A DNA stretch of 64,000 nucleotides from Hymenobacter cyanobacteriorum (GCF_022631375.1 NZ_JALBGC010000001.1:496001-560000); one strand, 5' to 3'. Numbered from the stretch's first letter, positions 42,630 to 51,885 are shown. A program made the numbers and translations. Notes: a model not told the origin generated them from the sequence alone.

Positions 42630-42664
42630 AGCACCGGCGCACGCGGCTGGCGGCAGCCGGTGCT
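42630..42664. repeat. Hairpin upstream of prc
   Basis: AGCACCGGC (42630-42638) and GCCGGTGCT (42656-42664) are perfect reverse complements, about 30 bp before the prc start. It could be a 5' UTR structure. The rest of 42599-42909 holds family A copy 6 and no gene. Confidence 0.5.
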
Positions 42665-42781
42665 CGCTACTTAACCAGAATCGCACCAGTAATTGCTCCC
42701 ATAGTCGAAAAATAACCCGAGAAGGTTGCGAAAGCAGATGCGCGGCTAGGCGGGTGGTGTTGGACGGTGTTGGACAAAAAA

Positions 42782-42877
42782 GAACGTCATGCTGAGCTTG
42801 TCAAAGCATCTCTACTGCGTAAGTAATTTGATTTACTATTGCGGTAGAGATGCTTCGACAAGCTCAGCATGACGTTC
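42782..42877. repeat. Family A inverted repeat, copy 6
   Basis: Arms GAACGTCATGCTGAGCTTGT / ACAAGCTCAGCATGACGTTC around TCTACTGCG...GCGGTAGA. It lies downstream of the YncE-like gene and upstream of prc, both leftward. Confidence 0.88.
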
Positions 42878-42909
42878 TGAATGTTTGTTGCTCCTCTGTC
42901 TCTTCTCCG

Positions 42910-43956
42910 CTACCGCCCAAACTCCAGCACCCGAAACGTGCCGGGCACAATGCTCGGCCGGGGCCGCGGGTTTTCCGTCGTCGGGGCCGGCGTGGGGCCA
43001 TAATCGGCCGTCACGGTGTAGAGATGGCCGGTTTTGGGGTCGAGGCTCATGGTGCGGGCGCCGCGGGCAGTGGGCACGTTGGCGATAACCGAGAACTTGC
43101 CGGGCGCATCCTCGTGCAGCACCGTGAAGGTGCCCGCGCCGTTGGACGTGATGATGTTGCGGGTGGCGGGGTCGAAGCCCGCGCCGTCGGTGCCCCGGCC
43201 GGTGGGCAGCACGGCAATTTGCCGGCCGGTTTGGCTGTCTGTCACCACCAGCTTCTCGTTGGCGCAGGCGCTGAACAGGCGGTTGGTTTTGGCATCGAAG
43301 GCCAGGCCGGTGGGCTCCTCGCCGGGGGCCAGCGGGAAGCGGTGGCGTACGGCCAGCGTTTTGGCGTCGAAGGCCACAATTTCGCTCTTGTTCTCGATGT
43401 TGACGAAGATGGTGCCGTGGCCGTCGCTCACGCCTTCCTCCACGTCGCCGCCCAGCTCGGCGGTGCCCACTACGGTGCCGGTTTTGGCATCGAGCACGGT
43501 GCTTTTGCCGCCGTCGTTGCTGAAGATGAACACCCGCTTCGAGAAGGCATCGTAGAGCAGCGCGTCGGGTTTGGGGCCCGTCGGGATGGGCGCGCCGATG
43601 GGTTTCAGCGTCTTCACATCGAACACCACGCAGGTGTTGGTACGCCCGCAGGTGATGTAGCCGCGGTTGGTGCTCGGCACTACTTCGATGCCGTGCACGC
43701 CCGGCGTGTCCATAATAGTGCCGATGAGCTTGCGGGTTTTCAAATCCACCACTTCCACCCGCGTACCGTGCGACACGTAGAGGCGCTCGCCGGCGGGGTC
43801 GACTTTGAGGTAGTCCCAGCCGCCCTCGCCGCCGATGGCAATGGTGCTGAGCAGGTGGTACGGCACGGGCGGCACCATAGCTACCTGGGACCGGGCCGCC
43901 GGAACATTCCATAGGGTAGTCAGGGCCAGGGCGCCGGCCAGGAGCAGGTTTTTCAC
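42910..43956 (-). CDS. YncE-like beta-propeller (YVTN) periplasmic protein
   Basis: 348 aa with a signal peptide (MKNLLLAGALALTTLWNVPA). The rest is a repeat of about 45 residues forming a seven-bladed propeller, with recurrent phrases such as VVDLKTRKLIGTI, VFDVKTLKPIGAP, VLDAKTGTVVGTA and VTDSQTGRQIAVL. Proteins of this type bind ligands or interact in the periplasm; a function cannot be assigned from sequence. Divergent from the GH13 lipoprotein gene, with family A copy 7 between them. Confidence 0.85.
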   Translation of the reverse strand: MKNLLLAGALALTTLWNVPAARSQVAMVPPVPYHLLSTIAIGGEGGWDYLKVDPAGERLYVSHGTRVEVVDLKTRKLIGTIMDTPGVHGIEVVPSTNRGYITCGRTNTCVVFDVKTLKPIGAPIPTGPKPDALLYDAFSKRVFIFSNDGGKSTVLDAKTGTVVGTAELGGDVEEGVSDGHGTIFVNIENKSEIVAFDAKTLAVRHRFPLAPGEEPTGLAFDAKTNRLFSACANEKLVVTDSQTGRQIAVLPTGRGTDGAGFDPATRNIITSNGAGTFTVLHEDAPGKFSVIANVPTARGARTMSLDPKTGHLYTVTADYGPTPAPTTENPRPRPSIVPGTFRVLEFGR

Positions 43957-44044
43957 AGAGAAAGGCTTAGGATGAAACCGATGCGGCGAAGGTCGCGGCC
44001 GATTCTGTAGCTGGGCTGAAGGCAGTAAGGTTGAAATGACTACT

Positions 44045-44149
44045 GAACGTCATGCAGAGCGCAGTCGAAGCATCTCTACTGCGCAACGGAATCAATGACG
44101 GTTGCAACGACACAGTAGAAATGCTTCGACTGCGCTCTGCATGATGTTC
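44045..44149. repeat. Family A inverted repeat, copy 7 (divergent promoter gap)
   Basis: Arms GAACGTCATGCAGAGCGCAG / CTGCGCTCTGCATGATGTTC. Unlike most copies it sits between two divergent gene starts, so it cannot be a shared 3' hairpin. Confidence 0.87.
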
Positions 44150-44190
44150 TTTTTTCTTATCATATAATCCTCTCTTTCCTACCTTGCGCC

Positions 44191-45660
44191 ATGCCCTCCC
44201 CTGCCCCCTTCCGCCCGCTGCGGGCGCTGCTTTTGCCTCTGCTGCTGCTGGGCGCCTGCCAGTCCGGCACCAAGTCGAAATCCGAAACGGCCACCGTCGC
44301 CACCGCGCCAGTGGCCGCGCCCGATTCGGCCGCTTTCACCATCCGGCACCCCGAGTGGGCGCGCCACGCCACCATCTACCAGGTAAATGTGCGGCAATAC
44401 ACGCCACAGGGCACGTTTCGGGCAGCCGAGGCCGACCTGCCGCGCCTGCAAAAGATGGGCGTGGGCATTCTCTGGCTGATGCCCATCAACCCCATCGGCC
44501 GCAGCCACCGCAAGGGCACGCTGGGCAGCGCCTACTCGGTGCGCGACTACCGCGCCGTGAACCCCGACCTGGGCACGCTGGCCGACCTGCAGCACTACGT
44601 GAACACCGCTCACCGCCTCGGCATGCACGTAATTCTGGACTGGGTGGCCAACCACACGGCCTGGGACAGCAACCTCACCACCGAGCACCCCGACTGGTAC
44701 ACCCGCGACGCGAAAGGCCAGTTCCGCCCGCCCGTGGCCGACTGGCAGGACGTTATCGACCTCGACTACTCGAAACCTGCCCTGCGCCGGTACATGACCG
44801 AAACCATGGCCTACTGGGTGCGCACGGCCGGCCTCGATGGCTTCCGGGCCGACGTGGCCGGGCTGGTGCCCACGGATTTCTGGAACACCACCCGGGCCGA
44901 GCTGGAGAAGATAAAGCCCGTTTTCATGCTGGCCGAGTGGGACGAGCTGTTTCCTCCTACCTTCATCTCGCGGCAGGAATTCGACCCCGACACCCGCCTG
45001 CTCGAAAAGGCCTTCGATGCCACCTACGCCCTGCGCCTGCACGGCCTGCTCGACAGCCTGGGCCGGGGCCAGAAACCCACCGCCGAGCTGGCCCACTACT
45101 GGGCCGCCGAGCGCCAGCGCTACCCCGCCGGCGTGAACCTGATGACCTTCACCAGTACCCACGACATCAACGCCTGGGACGGCAGCGAGTACGAGCGCCT
45201 CGGACCGAATGCTGAGCCCGAAGCCGTGCTTGCGATGCTCTGGCCCGGCATTCCGATGCTCTACAACGGCCAGGAAGCCGCCATGAAAAAGCGGCTGCGC
45301 TTCTTCGACAAGGACACCATTCCGTGGGGCAATTACCCCCTGCAGGACTATTTCTATACCACGCTGATAGGATTAAAGAAACGGCACCCGGCATTGGCCA
45401 ATTTCGATGCTAGGAGCAAGTTCCGGTTGTATTCGACCGATGACGAATGCATTTGTTTTGAACGGCGCAAGGGCAATGCCTCGGTGGTAGTAACGGTTAA
45501 TCTGAGTAACAAAACGCAGCAAGTCAACCTGCCGAAACGCCCCGGCCGCTATCACCCTGTTTTCTTCGATACCGGCCCGCCTTCCGAGCCGGCGGGGGCT
45601 ATTGTCGCTTTGCCGCCGCACGGTTCTCAGGTTTGGGAACAGGATGCCGACAGCAATTAA
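44191..45660 (+). CDS. GH13 alpha-amylase-family lipoprotein
   Basis: 489 aa. Signal peptide with lipobox LLLGAC (about residue 29) followed by a Ser/Thr/Ala linker. The (beta/alpha)8 core has DWVANHTAWDS (region I), GFRADVAGLVP (nucleophile Asp), LAEWDE (acid Glu) and TSTHDINAWD (region IV His-Asp), so it should be active. A small C-terminal beta domain ends VALPPHGSQVWEQ. It probably acts on alpha-glucans at the outer membrane or in the periplasm. Closely related to the cytosolic copy at 48032-49378. A TACCTTGC motif lies just before the ATG but is a weak -7 match. Confidence 0.93.
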   Translation: MPSPAPFRPLRALLLPLLLLGACQSGTKSKSETATVATAPVAAPDSAAFTIRHPEWARHATIYQVNVRQYTPQGTFRAAEADLPRLQKMGVGILWLMPINPIGRSHRKGTLGSAYSVRDYRAVNPDLGTLADLQHYVNTAHRLGMHVILDWVANHTAWDSNLTTEHPDWYTRDAKGQFRPPVADWQDVIDLDYSKPALRRYMTETMAYWVRTAGLDGFRADVAGLVPTDFWNTTRAELEKIKPVFMLAEWDELFPPTFISRQEFDPDTRLLEKAFDATYALRLHGLLDSLGRGQKPTAELAHYWAAERQRYPAGVNLMTFTSTHDINAWDGSEYERLGPNAEPEAVLAMLWPGIPMLYNGQEAAMKKRLRFFDKDTIPWGNYPLQDYFYTTLIGLKKRHPALANFDARSKFRLYSTDDECICFERRKGNASVVVTVNLSNKTQQVNLPKRPGRYHPVFFDTGPPSEPAGAIVALPPHGSQVWEQDADSN

Positions 45661-45727
45661 GCTCGCCGCCTAAGGCAACCATTCCAGTCGGCGTGGCCTC
45701 CTCCTTCCACTCATCAATCTTCTTTCC

Positions 45728-46849
45728 ATGAAAAGCTTCCTCTACGGTGCCTTGCTGCTACCCGCGCTGGCCCAGGCCCAAACCGAAAACTATGTGGTGC
45801 AAGGCACCGTGCGCAACCAGAGCACCGTCACCAAGGCGTACCTGAGCTATGCGTTCAACCAACAATGGCGCACGGACTCGGCCGTGGTGCAGAACGGCCA
45901 TTTTGCCTTTCGGGGCACCCTGCCCGAGCCGGTACGGGCCAGCATTGCGTTCGGCCACAACGGCCAGTCGAAGCAAAAATCGCAGGATTTGCGGCATAGG
46001 CTTTTCTACCTCGAAGCAGGCACCCTGGAGCTCTCCACGCCCGATTCGGCTACGAAAGTTGTCATCGTGCGCGGCACCCCTACCAATACACAAGATGCCC
46101 AGCTTGGCGCCGCGCTGCAACCGCTGCAAGACCGCGCCAATGCCCTCGCCCGGGCGGCGCAGGCGCAGCCCGAGGCTACCCGCCCGGACAATACCAAAGC
46201 CCTGGCTGCCCTTGCGGCCGCGCAAGACAAGATTCGGACCGATTTCATCAAGGCGCACCCCGATTCGCCCTACAGCTTATTCGTGCTGTTCGACCTGCTG
46301 CTAAACACCCCCGAGGTGGCCGCTTACGCCCCCCTCTATCCGGGCCTGAGCGCCAACCTGCGCAACACGCCACGCGGCAAGCGCATTGGCGAGCAAATCA
46401 AGCGCTTGCAGAAGGTAGCGGTGGGCAACATGGCCCCCGATTTTACCCAAAACACGCCCGACAACGTGCCCGTGACGCTGAGCAGCCTGCGCGGCAAGTA
46501 CGTGCTGATTGACTTCTGGGCCAGCTGGTGCGGCCCCTGCCGCGCCGAAAACCCCAACGTCATAAAGGCCTACAACGCCTTCAAGGACAAAAATTTCACC
46601 ATTCTCGGGGTGTCGCTCGACGACCAGAAAACCCGCGACGCCTGGGTGCGCGCTATCAAAACCGACGGCCTGACCTGGACGCAGGTATCGGATTTACAAG
46701 CGTTCAACAACGCGGCCGCCCGGGCGTACGACGTAACCGGCGTGCCGCAGAATTTTCTGCTCGACCCGCAGGGCAAAATCGTGGCCATCAACCTGCGCGG
46801 CGAAGAGTTGCAAAGCACGCTCGCCAAGATGCTGAGCTCGACCAACTAA
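45728..46849 (+). CDS. DUF4369-TlpA family thiol-disulfide protein (copy 1)
   Basis: 373 aa with a short signal peptide (MKSFLYGALLLPALAQAQ). Residues about 22-125 form the beta-sandwich DUF4369-type domain, then a helical linker (about 130-225). The thioredoxin fold (about 235-373) has the active site WASWCGPCRAENPNV and the cis-Pro region VTGVPQNFLLD. Such Bacteroidota proteins reduce disulfides or peroxides in the periplasm. Related to the protein at 59630-60754. It follows the GH13 lipoprotein by 67 bp, so co-transcription is possible. Confidence 0.93.
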   Translation: MKSFLYGALLLPALAQAQTENYVVQGTVRNQSTVTKAYLSYAFNQQWRTDSAVVQNGHFAFRGTLPEPVRASIAFGHNGQSKQKSQDLRHRLFYLEAGTLELSTPDSATKVVIVRGTPTNTQDAQLGAALQPLQDRANALARAAQAQPEATRPDNTKALAALAAAQDKIRTDFIKAHPDSPYSLFVLFDLLLNTPEVAAYAPLYPGLSANLRNTPRGKRIGEQIKRLQKVAVGNMAPDFTQNTPDNVPVTLSSLRGKYVLIDFWASWCGPCRAENPNVIKAYNAFKDKNFTILGVSLDDQKTRDAWVRAIKTDGLTWTQVSDLQAFNNAAARAYDVTGVPQNFLLDPQGKIVAINLRGEELQSTLAKMLSSTN

Positions 46850-46870
46850 GGTTTCGAATTAGCGAGCAGC

Positions 46871-46924
46871 AACGCCGCCAATCAGCGCCTTTTCTTTGGA
46901 GAAGCGGCGCTGATTGGCGGCGTT
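46871..46924. terminator. Long perfect hairpin after the TlpA gene
   Basis: AACGCCGCCAATCAGCGCC (46871-46889) and GGCGCTGATTGGCGGCGTT (46906-46924) form a 19-bp perfect stem with a 16-base loop containing TTTTCTTT. It ends five bases before the DinB-like start, so it may also affect that gene's translation. Confidence 0.75.
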
Positions 46925-46928
46925 GCCT

Positions 46929-47423
46929 ATGTTTACGGATATGATGGAAACCGCCTTCGCCCAGCAATACGCCCTGGTGGCCAGCGCCCGCAGCGTGCTG
47001 CTGAACTACTGCGCCGGCCTCGCGCCGGCCCACTTCACCACGCCCGTGGCAGAGATGAATAACAGCAGCATCCGCGACCTGTTGGTGCACGTGGCCGGCT
47101 GCTACCACTATTGGCTGGGTGAGGTGGGGCTGAACCGGAGAATGGACCGGCTGCCGCCCGAAACCGTGCCCGATGCGGCGGCCCTGCGCGCCGTGTTTGC
47201 GGAAGTGGATGCGCTGGTGGCTGAGTTCAGCCGGCACCACGCGGCCGCGTGGCTGGCGCCGCAGCGCTTCATCCTGCCGCGCCAGGCGGAGCCGCTGGAG
47301 CTCACGCCGCTGCAGCTGTTCACGCACGTCGTCACGCATGAGTTTCACCACAAAGGGCAGGTGCTGACCATGAGCCGGCTGCTGGGCTATGTGCCGGTCG
47401 ATACCGATGTTATTCGCACCTAG
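46929..47423 (+). CDS. DinB-family putative metal-dependent protein
   Basis: 164 aa from ATG 46929 (MFTDMMETAFAQQYALVASA); 46941 is an alternative start. Four-helix DinB/YfiT-type fold with the expected metal-site His in LLVHVAGCYHYWL and in HVVTHEFHHKGQVLTM. Members include bacillithiol or mycothiol transferases and uncharacterised damage-inducible proteins. No thiol-pathway gene is nearby, so the reaction is unknown. Its 5' end abuts a long hairpin. Confidence 0.9.
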   Translation: MFTDMMETAFAQQYALVASARSVLLNYCAGLAPAHFTTPVAEMNNSSIRDLLVHVAGCYHYWLGEVGLNRRMDRLPPETVPDAAALRAVFAEVDALVAEFSRHHAAAWLAPQRFILPRQAEPLELTPLQLFTHVVTHEFHHKGQVLTMSRLLGYVPVDTDVIRT

Positions 47424-47483
47424 CACCTGAACAACTTCCCGCATTTTCGGGTACTGCCTGCTCTTCCTCACGCCCATTCGCCT

Positions 47484-47873
47484 ATGCTGCCCCTGCTCGG
47501 CCTGCACCACGTCGCCCTCATCTGCTCCGATTACGCGGCTTCGAAACGCTTCTATACCGAAATTCTCGGGCTGGAAATTCTGGCCGAAACCTACCGGGAG
47601 GCGCGCGATTCCTGGAAGCTCGATTTGGCCGTGAATGGGCAGTACGTGCTAGAGCTGTTTTCCTTTCCCAGCCCGCCGCCGCGCCCCAGCTACCCCGAAG
47701 CCGCTGGCCTGCGCCACCTCGCCTTTGCCGTGCCCGACGTGGCCGCCGCCATCCGGCACCTGGCGGCCCACGGCGTGGCCTGCGAACCGGTTCGCGTGGA
47801 TGAGTTCACTGGGCGCCGCTTCACGTTTTTTTCGGACCCCGACGGGTTGCCGTTGGAATTCTACGAGATGTAG
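47484..47873 (+). CDS. VOC family (glyoxalase-like) protein
   Basis: 129 aa, a complete single-chain VOC fold of two beta-alpha-beta-beta-beta modules. It starts MLPLLGLHHVALICSDYAAS with the first metal His, Glu in YVLELFSFPS, His in GLRHLAFAVPDV and a last Glu in LPLEFYEM, matching glyoxalase-I-like metal sites of the YaeR/GloA2 group. Substrate unknown. It is 60 bp downstream of the DinB-like gene. Confidence 0.92.
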   Translation: MLPLLGLHHVALICSDYAASKRFYTEILGLEILAETYREARDSWKLDLAVNGQYVLELFSFPSPPPRPSYPEAAGLRHLAFAVPDVAAAIRHLAAHGVACEPVRVDEFTGRRFTFFSDPDGLPLEFYEM

Positions 47874-47890
47874 GGGCGGGGTCGTACCCG

Positions 47891-47972
47891 GTAGGGCCTG
47901 CCCCCGCCCGTCGTTGAACAGCGCCAATACAACAGTGCGAGCGTCCGGGCGGGGACAAGCCCCGCACCCTAC
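47891..47972. repeat. Family C inverted repeat, copy 2
   Basis: The left arm GTAGGGCCTGCCCCCGCCCG and the right arm CGGGCGGGGACAAGCCCCGC...CCCTAC are imperfect reverse complements; the right arm matches that of copy 1 closely. It lies between the VOC gene and the cytosolic GH13 gene. Confidence 0.8.
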
Positions 47973-48031
47973 CACTGGCAACTACCACCACCAACGGCGC
48001 GTAGCGGAACACTCCACCGCCTCCCCCGACG

Positions 48032-49378
48032 ATGCCCCACGACCACCCGCACGCCAACCGCTTCACCGTGGCCCACCCCGAATGGGTAGCCCACGCCACC
48101 ATCTACGAAGTCAACGTCCGCAACTTCACGCCCGAGGGCACTTTCCGGGCCTTTGAGGCGCACCTGCCGCGCTTGGCGGCCATGGGCATCGGCATTGTGT
48201 GGCTGATGCCGGTGCACCCCATTGGCGAAGTGGGGCGCAAGGGCACGCTGGGCTCGCCCTATGCCGTGCGCGACTACTTCGCCGTGAACCCCGAATTTGG
48301 GACGCTGGACGACCTGCGCCATTTGGTGCAGGCCGCGCACAACCTGGGAATGAAGGTGATACTCGACTGGGTAGCCAACCACACCAGCCGCGACAATGCC
48401 CTCATTGCCGCGCACCCCGACTGGTACCAGCACGATGCCGCCGGCCAGTTGGTGCCGCCCGTGGCCGACTGGACCGACGTAGTGGCCCTCGACTATGGCA
48501 ACCGCGAAATGCGCCGCTACATGACCGAGGCGCTGGCCTGGTGGATTCGGGAAACCGACATCGACGGCTACCGCTGCGACGTGGCCGGCCTGGTGCCCAC
48601 CGATTTCTGGGACGATGCCCGGCCCGTGCTCGATGCGCTCAAGCCGGTATTTATGCTGGCTGAGTGGGACGAGCTGTACCCCTCGGGCGGCCTGACCTGG
48701 GAGGAATTCGACTCCGACACGCGGCTGCTTGAACAGGCTTTCAATATGGCCTTTGGCCTACGCCTGCACTACCTGCTCGACCGCATTGCCGAAGGCCACG
48801 CCACGCTGCCCGAAATCGACACCTACCTGGCCGCCGAGCGCGAGAAATACCCGCCCAGCGTGTACCTGATGCACTTCACCAGCAACCACGACGTGAACAG
48901 CTGGGACGGCACCGAATACGAGCGCCTCGGCCCGCTGGCGCCGCCCTTCGCCGTGCTCACGGCCCTGCTGCCAGGCATGCCCATGCTCTACTCGGGCCAG
49001 GAAGCGGGCCTGAACCGTCGGCTCGAATTTTTCGACCGCGATACCATTGAGTGGGGAGACTTCCCGCTCCAGGACTTCTATACCCGCCTGTTTCGGCTCA
49101 AGAAAACTCACCCGGCACTGCGCAACGGCGACCGGGCCAGCCACCTGCTGCGCCTGCCGGGTCCGCCCGAAGTATACAGTTTCTGCCGCACCAAAGGCAC
49201 GGCTGCCGTGCTGTGCGCGGTGAATATTGCCACCGAAGTGCAGCTGATTCCTGCCGTGCCGGGCCAGTGGCGCGACCTGTTCAGCGACGAAACCCTGACG
49301 CTTTTTGCCGGCGAGGACCTGCCGGTGCCGGCCCACGGCTGGCGCGTGCTGGCAGCGGTAGAACCCGCCGCTGGCTAA
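48032..49378 (+). CDS. GH13 alpha-amylase-family enzyme, cytosolic
   Basis: 448 aa, no signal peptide: it starts MPHDHPHANRFTVAHPEWVA, directly at the catalytic fold. Motifs DWVANHTSRDN, GYRCDVAGLVP (nucleophile Asp), LAEWDELYP (acid Glu) and TSNHDVNSWDG are intact. A short C-terminal beta domain ends HGWRVLAAVEPAAG. It is closely similar throughout to the lipoprotein at 44191-45660, indicating duplication with relocation. It probably acts on maltodextrins inside the cell, after import of products from the surface copy (inference). Confidence 0.93.
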   Translation: MPHDHPHANRFTVAHPEWVAHATIYEVNVRNFTPEGTFRAFEAHLPRLAAMGIGIVWLMPVHPIGEVGRKGTLGSPYAVRDYFAVNPEFGTLDDLRHLVQAAHNLGMKVILDWVANHTSRDNALIAAHPDWYQHDAAGQLVPPVADWTDVVALDYGNREMRRYMTEALAWWIRETDIDGYRCDVAGLVPTDFWDDARPVLDALKPVFMLAEWDELYPSGGLTWEEFDSDTRLLEQAFNMAFGLRLHYLLDRIAEGHATLPEIDTYLAAEREKYPPSVYLMHFTSNHDVNSWDGTEYERLGPLAPPFAVLTALLPGMPMLYSGQEAGLNRRLEFFDRDTIEWGDFPLQDFYTRLFRLKKTHPALRNGDRASHLLRLPGPPEVYSFCRTKGTAAVLCAVNIATEVQLIPAVPGQWRDLFSDETLTLFAGEDLPVPAHGWRVLAAVEPAAG

Positions 49379-49433
49379 CCTTCCGGCGCGTTTTCCGGTT
49401 AGTGAACCTCATTCCCTGAATCTTCAAACTGCT

Positions 49434-50396
49434 ATGCAAACCCGTGAACTCGGCCGCTCCGGCCTCCACATTTCGCCTCTCATGTTGGGCGGCAACGTCT
49501 TCGGCTGGACCATTGACGAAGCCACTTCCTTCGCCGTGCTCGACGCTTTTGTGGCCAACGGCGGCAACGCCATTGATACCGCCGACGGCTACTCGGTGTG
49601 GGTGCCCGGCCACGTGGGCGGCGAGTCCGAAACCATTATTGGCAAATGGCTGCAGCGGCGCGGCCGGCGCGACGACGTGGTCATCGCCACCAAAGTGGGC
49701 TGGGAGGTGAATGCCGACAACAAGGGCCTGAAAAAGGACTACATCCTACGCGCCGTGGAAGGCTCGCTCAAGCGACTGCAAACGGATTACATCGACCTCT
49801 ACCAGTCGCACAAGGACGATGAAACCACGCCCGTGGAGGAAACCCTCGAAGCCTACGCCCAACTGGTGAAAGAAGGCAAGGTGCGCGCTATTGGCGCCTC
49901 CAACTTCACGGCGGCGCGCCTGCAGGAATCGCTGGATGCCAGTGCAAAGCACAATTTCCCGCGTTATGAGACGCTGCAAAACCTCTACAACCTGTACGAC
50001 CGCGAGGATTTTGAGCAGAACCTCGCCCCGCTGCTGCTCAAGGAGAACATCAGCGCGATTCCGTACTACGGCCTCGCCGCCGGCTTCCTCACCGGCAAGT
50101 ACCGCGACCAGGCCGACCTGCAAAAAAGCCCCCGCGGTGCCGGCGTGGGCCAGAAATACCTGAATGAAAAGGGCCTGGCCCTGCTCACCGCCCTCGATGC
50201 CGTGGCCGACCACCAGCAGGCCACGCCCGCCCAGGTAGCTCTGGCCTGGCTGATGCAGGCCCCGGCCGTGACGGCCCCCATCGCCAGCGCCACCAGCGTG
50301 GGCCAGGTGACGGAACTGCTCGAAGCCACCGAGCTACGCCTGACGGCCGAGGACGTGGAAACATTGGAGCAGGCGAAGCCGGTGAAGGCGGAGTAG
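49434..50396 (+). CDS. Aldo/keto reductase
   Basis: 320 aa AKR (beta/alpha)8 enzyme. The catalytic tetrad is visible: Asp and Tyr in AIDTADGYSVWVPG, Lys in VVIATKVGWE and His in DLYQSHKDDETTP. The C-terminal cofactor-binding region includes TAPIASATSVGQVTELLEA. It reduces carbonyl compounds with NADPH; the substrate is not evident. It follows the cytosolic GH13 gene by 55 bp. Confidence 0.94.
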   Translation: MQTRELGRSGLHISPLMLGGNVFGWTIDEATSFAVLDAFVANGGNAIDTADGYSVWVPGHVGGESETIIGKWLQRRGRRDDVVIATKVGWEVNADNKGLKKDYILRAVEGSLKRLQTDYIDLYQSHKDDETTPVEETLEAYAQLVKEGKVRAIGASNFTAARLQESLDASAKHNFPRYETLQNLYNLYDREDFEQNLAPLLLKENISAIPYYGLAAGFLTGKYRDQADLQKSPRGAGVGQKYLNEKGLALLTALDAVADHQQATPAQVALAWLMQAPAVTAPIASATSVGQVTELLEATELRLTAEDVETLEQAKPVKAE

Positions 50397-50417
50397 CTTT
50401 TCTTCAGTGGAATAACA

Positions 50418-50523
50418 GAGCGTCATGCAGAGCGGAGCGAAGCATCTTTACCGCTCAACCTAATCCAATCGTTAGGATTAGTGGTGGCGGTAAAGATGCT
50501 TCGCTGCGCTCTGCATGACGTTC
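50418..50523. repeat. Family A inverted repeat, copy 8
   Basis: Arms GAGCGTCATGCAGAGCGGAG / CTGCGCTCTGCATGACGTTC with ATCTTTACCGC / GCGGTAAAGAT inside. It separates the convergent aldo/keto reductase and transglutaminase-like genes. Confidence 0.87.
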
Positions 50524-50549
50524 TTTTTTAACCCGAATACCCGGTTTGG

Positions 50550-51572
50550 TTACTGCGCCGTCACGTCCGCATACTCGTACTTCCGGGCCACTTCCAGCGG
50601 CTGGCCGTCGGCCTCGGCGTAGGGGTACACGAAGTAGTTGAGCGGCGGACCGGCTTGCTTGGGGGCTAGCGTCACGTCGCGGCCGCGGGTGAACTCGACG
50701 CGGTTTTCGTCGTGGGCGCCGAAGAAGTAGTTGCGCTTGTCGGGGTTTTTGGCGGCTTCGGAGGCGTCGACGGGCACCCAGCCGGTTTCGGGGGTGAAGA
50801 ACTCGGCCCAGCAGTGGTAGCCTTTGATTTCGCCGCGGCCGCGCTCGGCCGGCAGCGGCAGCCCGATGCTGAAGCGCGCCGGAATGCCCAGGCTGCGGCA
50901 GTAGCCGATGACGATGGCGTGGAAATCGGTGCAGTTGCCGCGCCGCGCATCGCAGGCGTAGTAGATGTCGCCGCGGCCCCAGCCCTGGCCGGTTTTGTCG
51001 TATTTCACGGTGCTCACCACGTGCTCGTAGATGGCGCGGGCTTTTTCGAGCGGAGTTTTGGCGCCCGCTTTGGCCACCACTTCTTCGGCCTGTTGCTTGA
51101 TTTTGGCATCGAGCGGCACGAGGCGGTCGGGGGCCAGCCAGCGGGCCAGGTCGGGGTCGGTTTTCTCTTTGGCGGGCTTGGCCGTGGGGGTGTTGGCGCG
51201 CAGGTTGAGGTGCTCGCGGCGCGTGATTTGGGCCGTGAGCGTGACCACCAGCGGGGCGGTGGGCACAGCAGCCGGGCGCAGGTGCAGCATCTGGTTGCCG
51301 AACGCGCCCTTCTCGATTTTGTAGGGCACCGGCGACTCAATTTTGAGGTCGCGGATGTCCTGGTTGGCGTCGGGATGGGGCAGCGGCAGCCATAAATCGA
51401 GGGTTTTGGTGCCGGCCGGTGGCACGGGCACGGTGGCGGTGCTGGTGAGCACAAACGTGCGGCTACGTGGCGCGGCGGCCGGTTGGCCCGGGGCCTCCAG
51501 GCCCGGCAGGTGCGCAGCCGCACCCAGCAGCCCCACCCAAATGGCGGGGGTAATCAACAACGAAACGTTCAC
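50550..51572 (-). CDS. Secreted transglutaminase-like (papain-fold) protein
   Basis: 340 aa with an N-terminal signal (MNVSLLITPAIWVGLLGAAA). A beta-rich N-terminal domain (about 35-165, KTLDLWLPLPHPDANQDIRD) precedes the transglutaminase core with the Cys-His-Asp triad: Cys in ARRGNCTDFHAIVIGYCR, His in GYHCWAEFFTPETG and Asp in WVPVDASEA. Such bacterial enzymes are usually proteases or transpeptidase-like, not true cross-linkers. It stands alone and its 5' side carries a family D repeat. Confidence 0.92.
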   Translation of the reverse strand: MNVSLLITPAIWVGLLGAAAHLPGLEAPGQPAAAPRSRTFVLTSTATVPVPPAGTKTLDLWLPLPHPDANQDIRDLKIESPVPYKIEKGAFGNQMLHLRPAAVPTAPLVVTLTAQITRREHLNLRANTPTAKPAKEKTDPDLARWLAPDRLVPLDAKIKQQAEEVVAKAGAKTPLEKARAIYEHVVSTVKYDKTGQGWGRGDIYYACDARRGNCTDFHAIVIGYCRSLGIPARFSIGLPLPAERGRGEIKGYHCWAEFFTPETGWVPVDASEAAKNPDKRNYFFGAHDENRVEFTRGRDVTLAPKQAGPPLNYFVYPYAEADGQPLEVARKYEYADVTAQ

Positions 51573-51625
51573 GGCAACGAGGCAACAGGTCGCTGCTGGC
51601 GGGCGTCGGCAGAGCTGGATTGACT

Positions 51626-51710
51626 TTAGTTGTTAGTTGCTCGTTGTCAGTTGTCAGTATCAGGCAATCGCAAAAGTCCTGACAACTGACAACGAATAAC
51701 TAACAACTAA
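51626..51710. repeat. Family D inverted repeat upstream of the transglutaminase gene
   Basis: The left arm TTAGTTGTTAGTTGCTCGTT (from 51626) and the right arm AACGAATAACTAACAACTAA (ending 51710) are near reverse complements, with GTTGTCAG/CTGACAAC inside. The rest of the 313-bp gap (51573-51885) holds no gene I can support. Confidence 0.82.
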
Positions 51711-51885
51711 GCAACCACTTCAACTCGACGGCCACCGCCACGTGCGATGCCCGCCGACGCGGCGCTCCGAAAAGTGCCCGCCAGTCAGGGCCAACCAGAC
51801 CCCAGCAGTACGGCAAAGGTACGGCGCGGCCAACCGTGGGCCGGGGTGTGCGTACCAGCAACGGCTTCACTCCTGCTTCATCTTC

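Noticed and set aside
46914..46928. Earlier start of the DinB-like gene
   Set aside because: Would require a TTG codon inside a 19-bp perfect hairpin; ATG 46929 follows directly.
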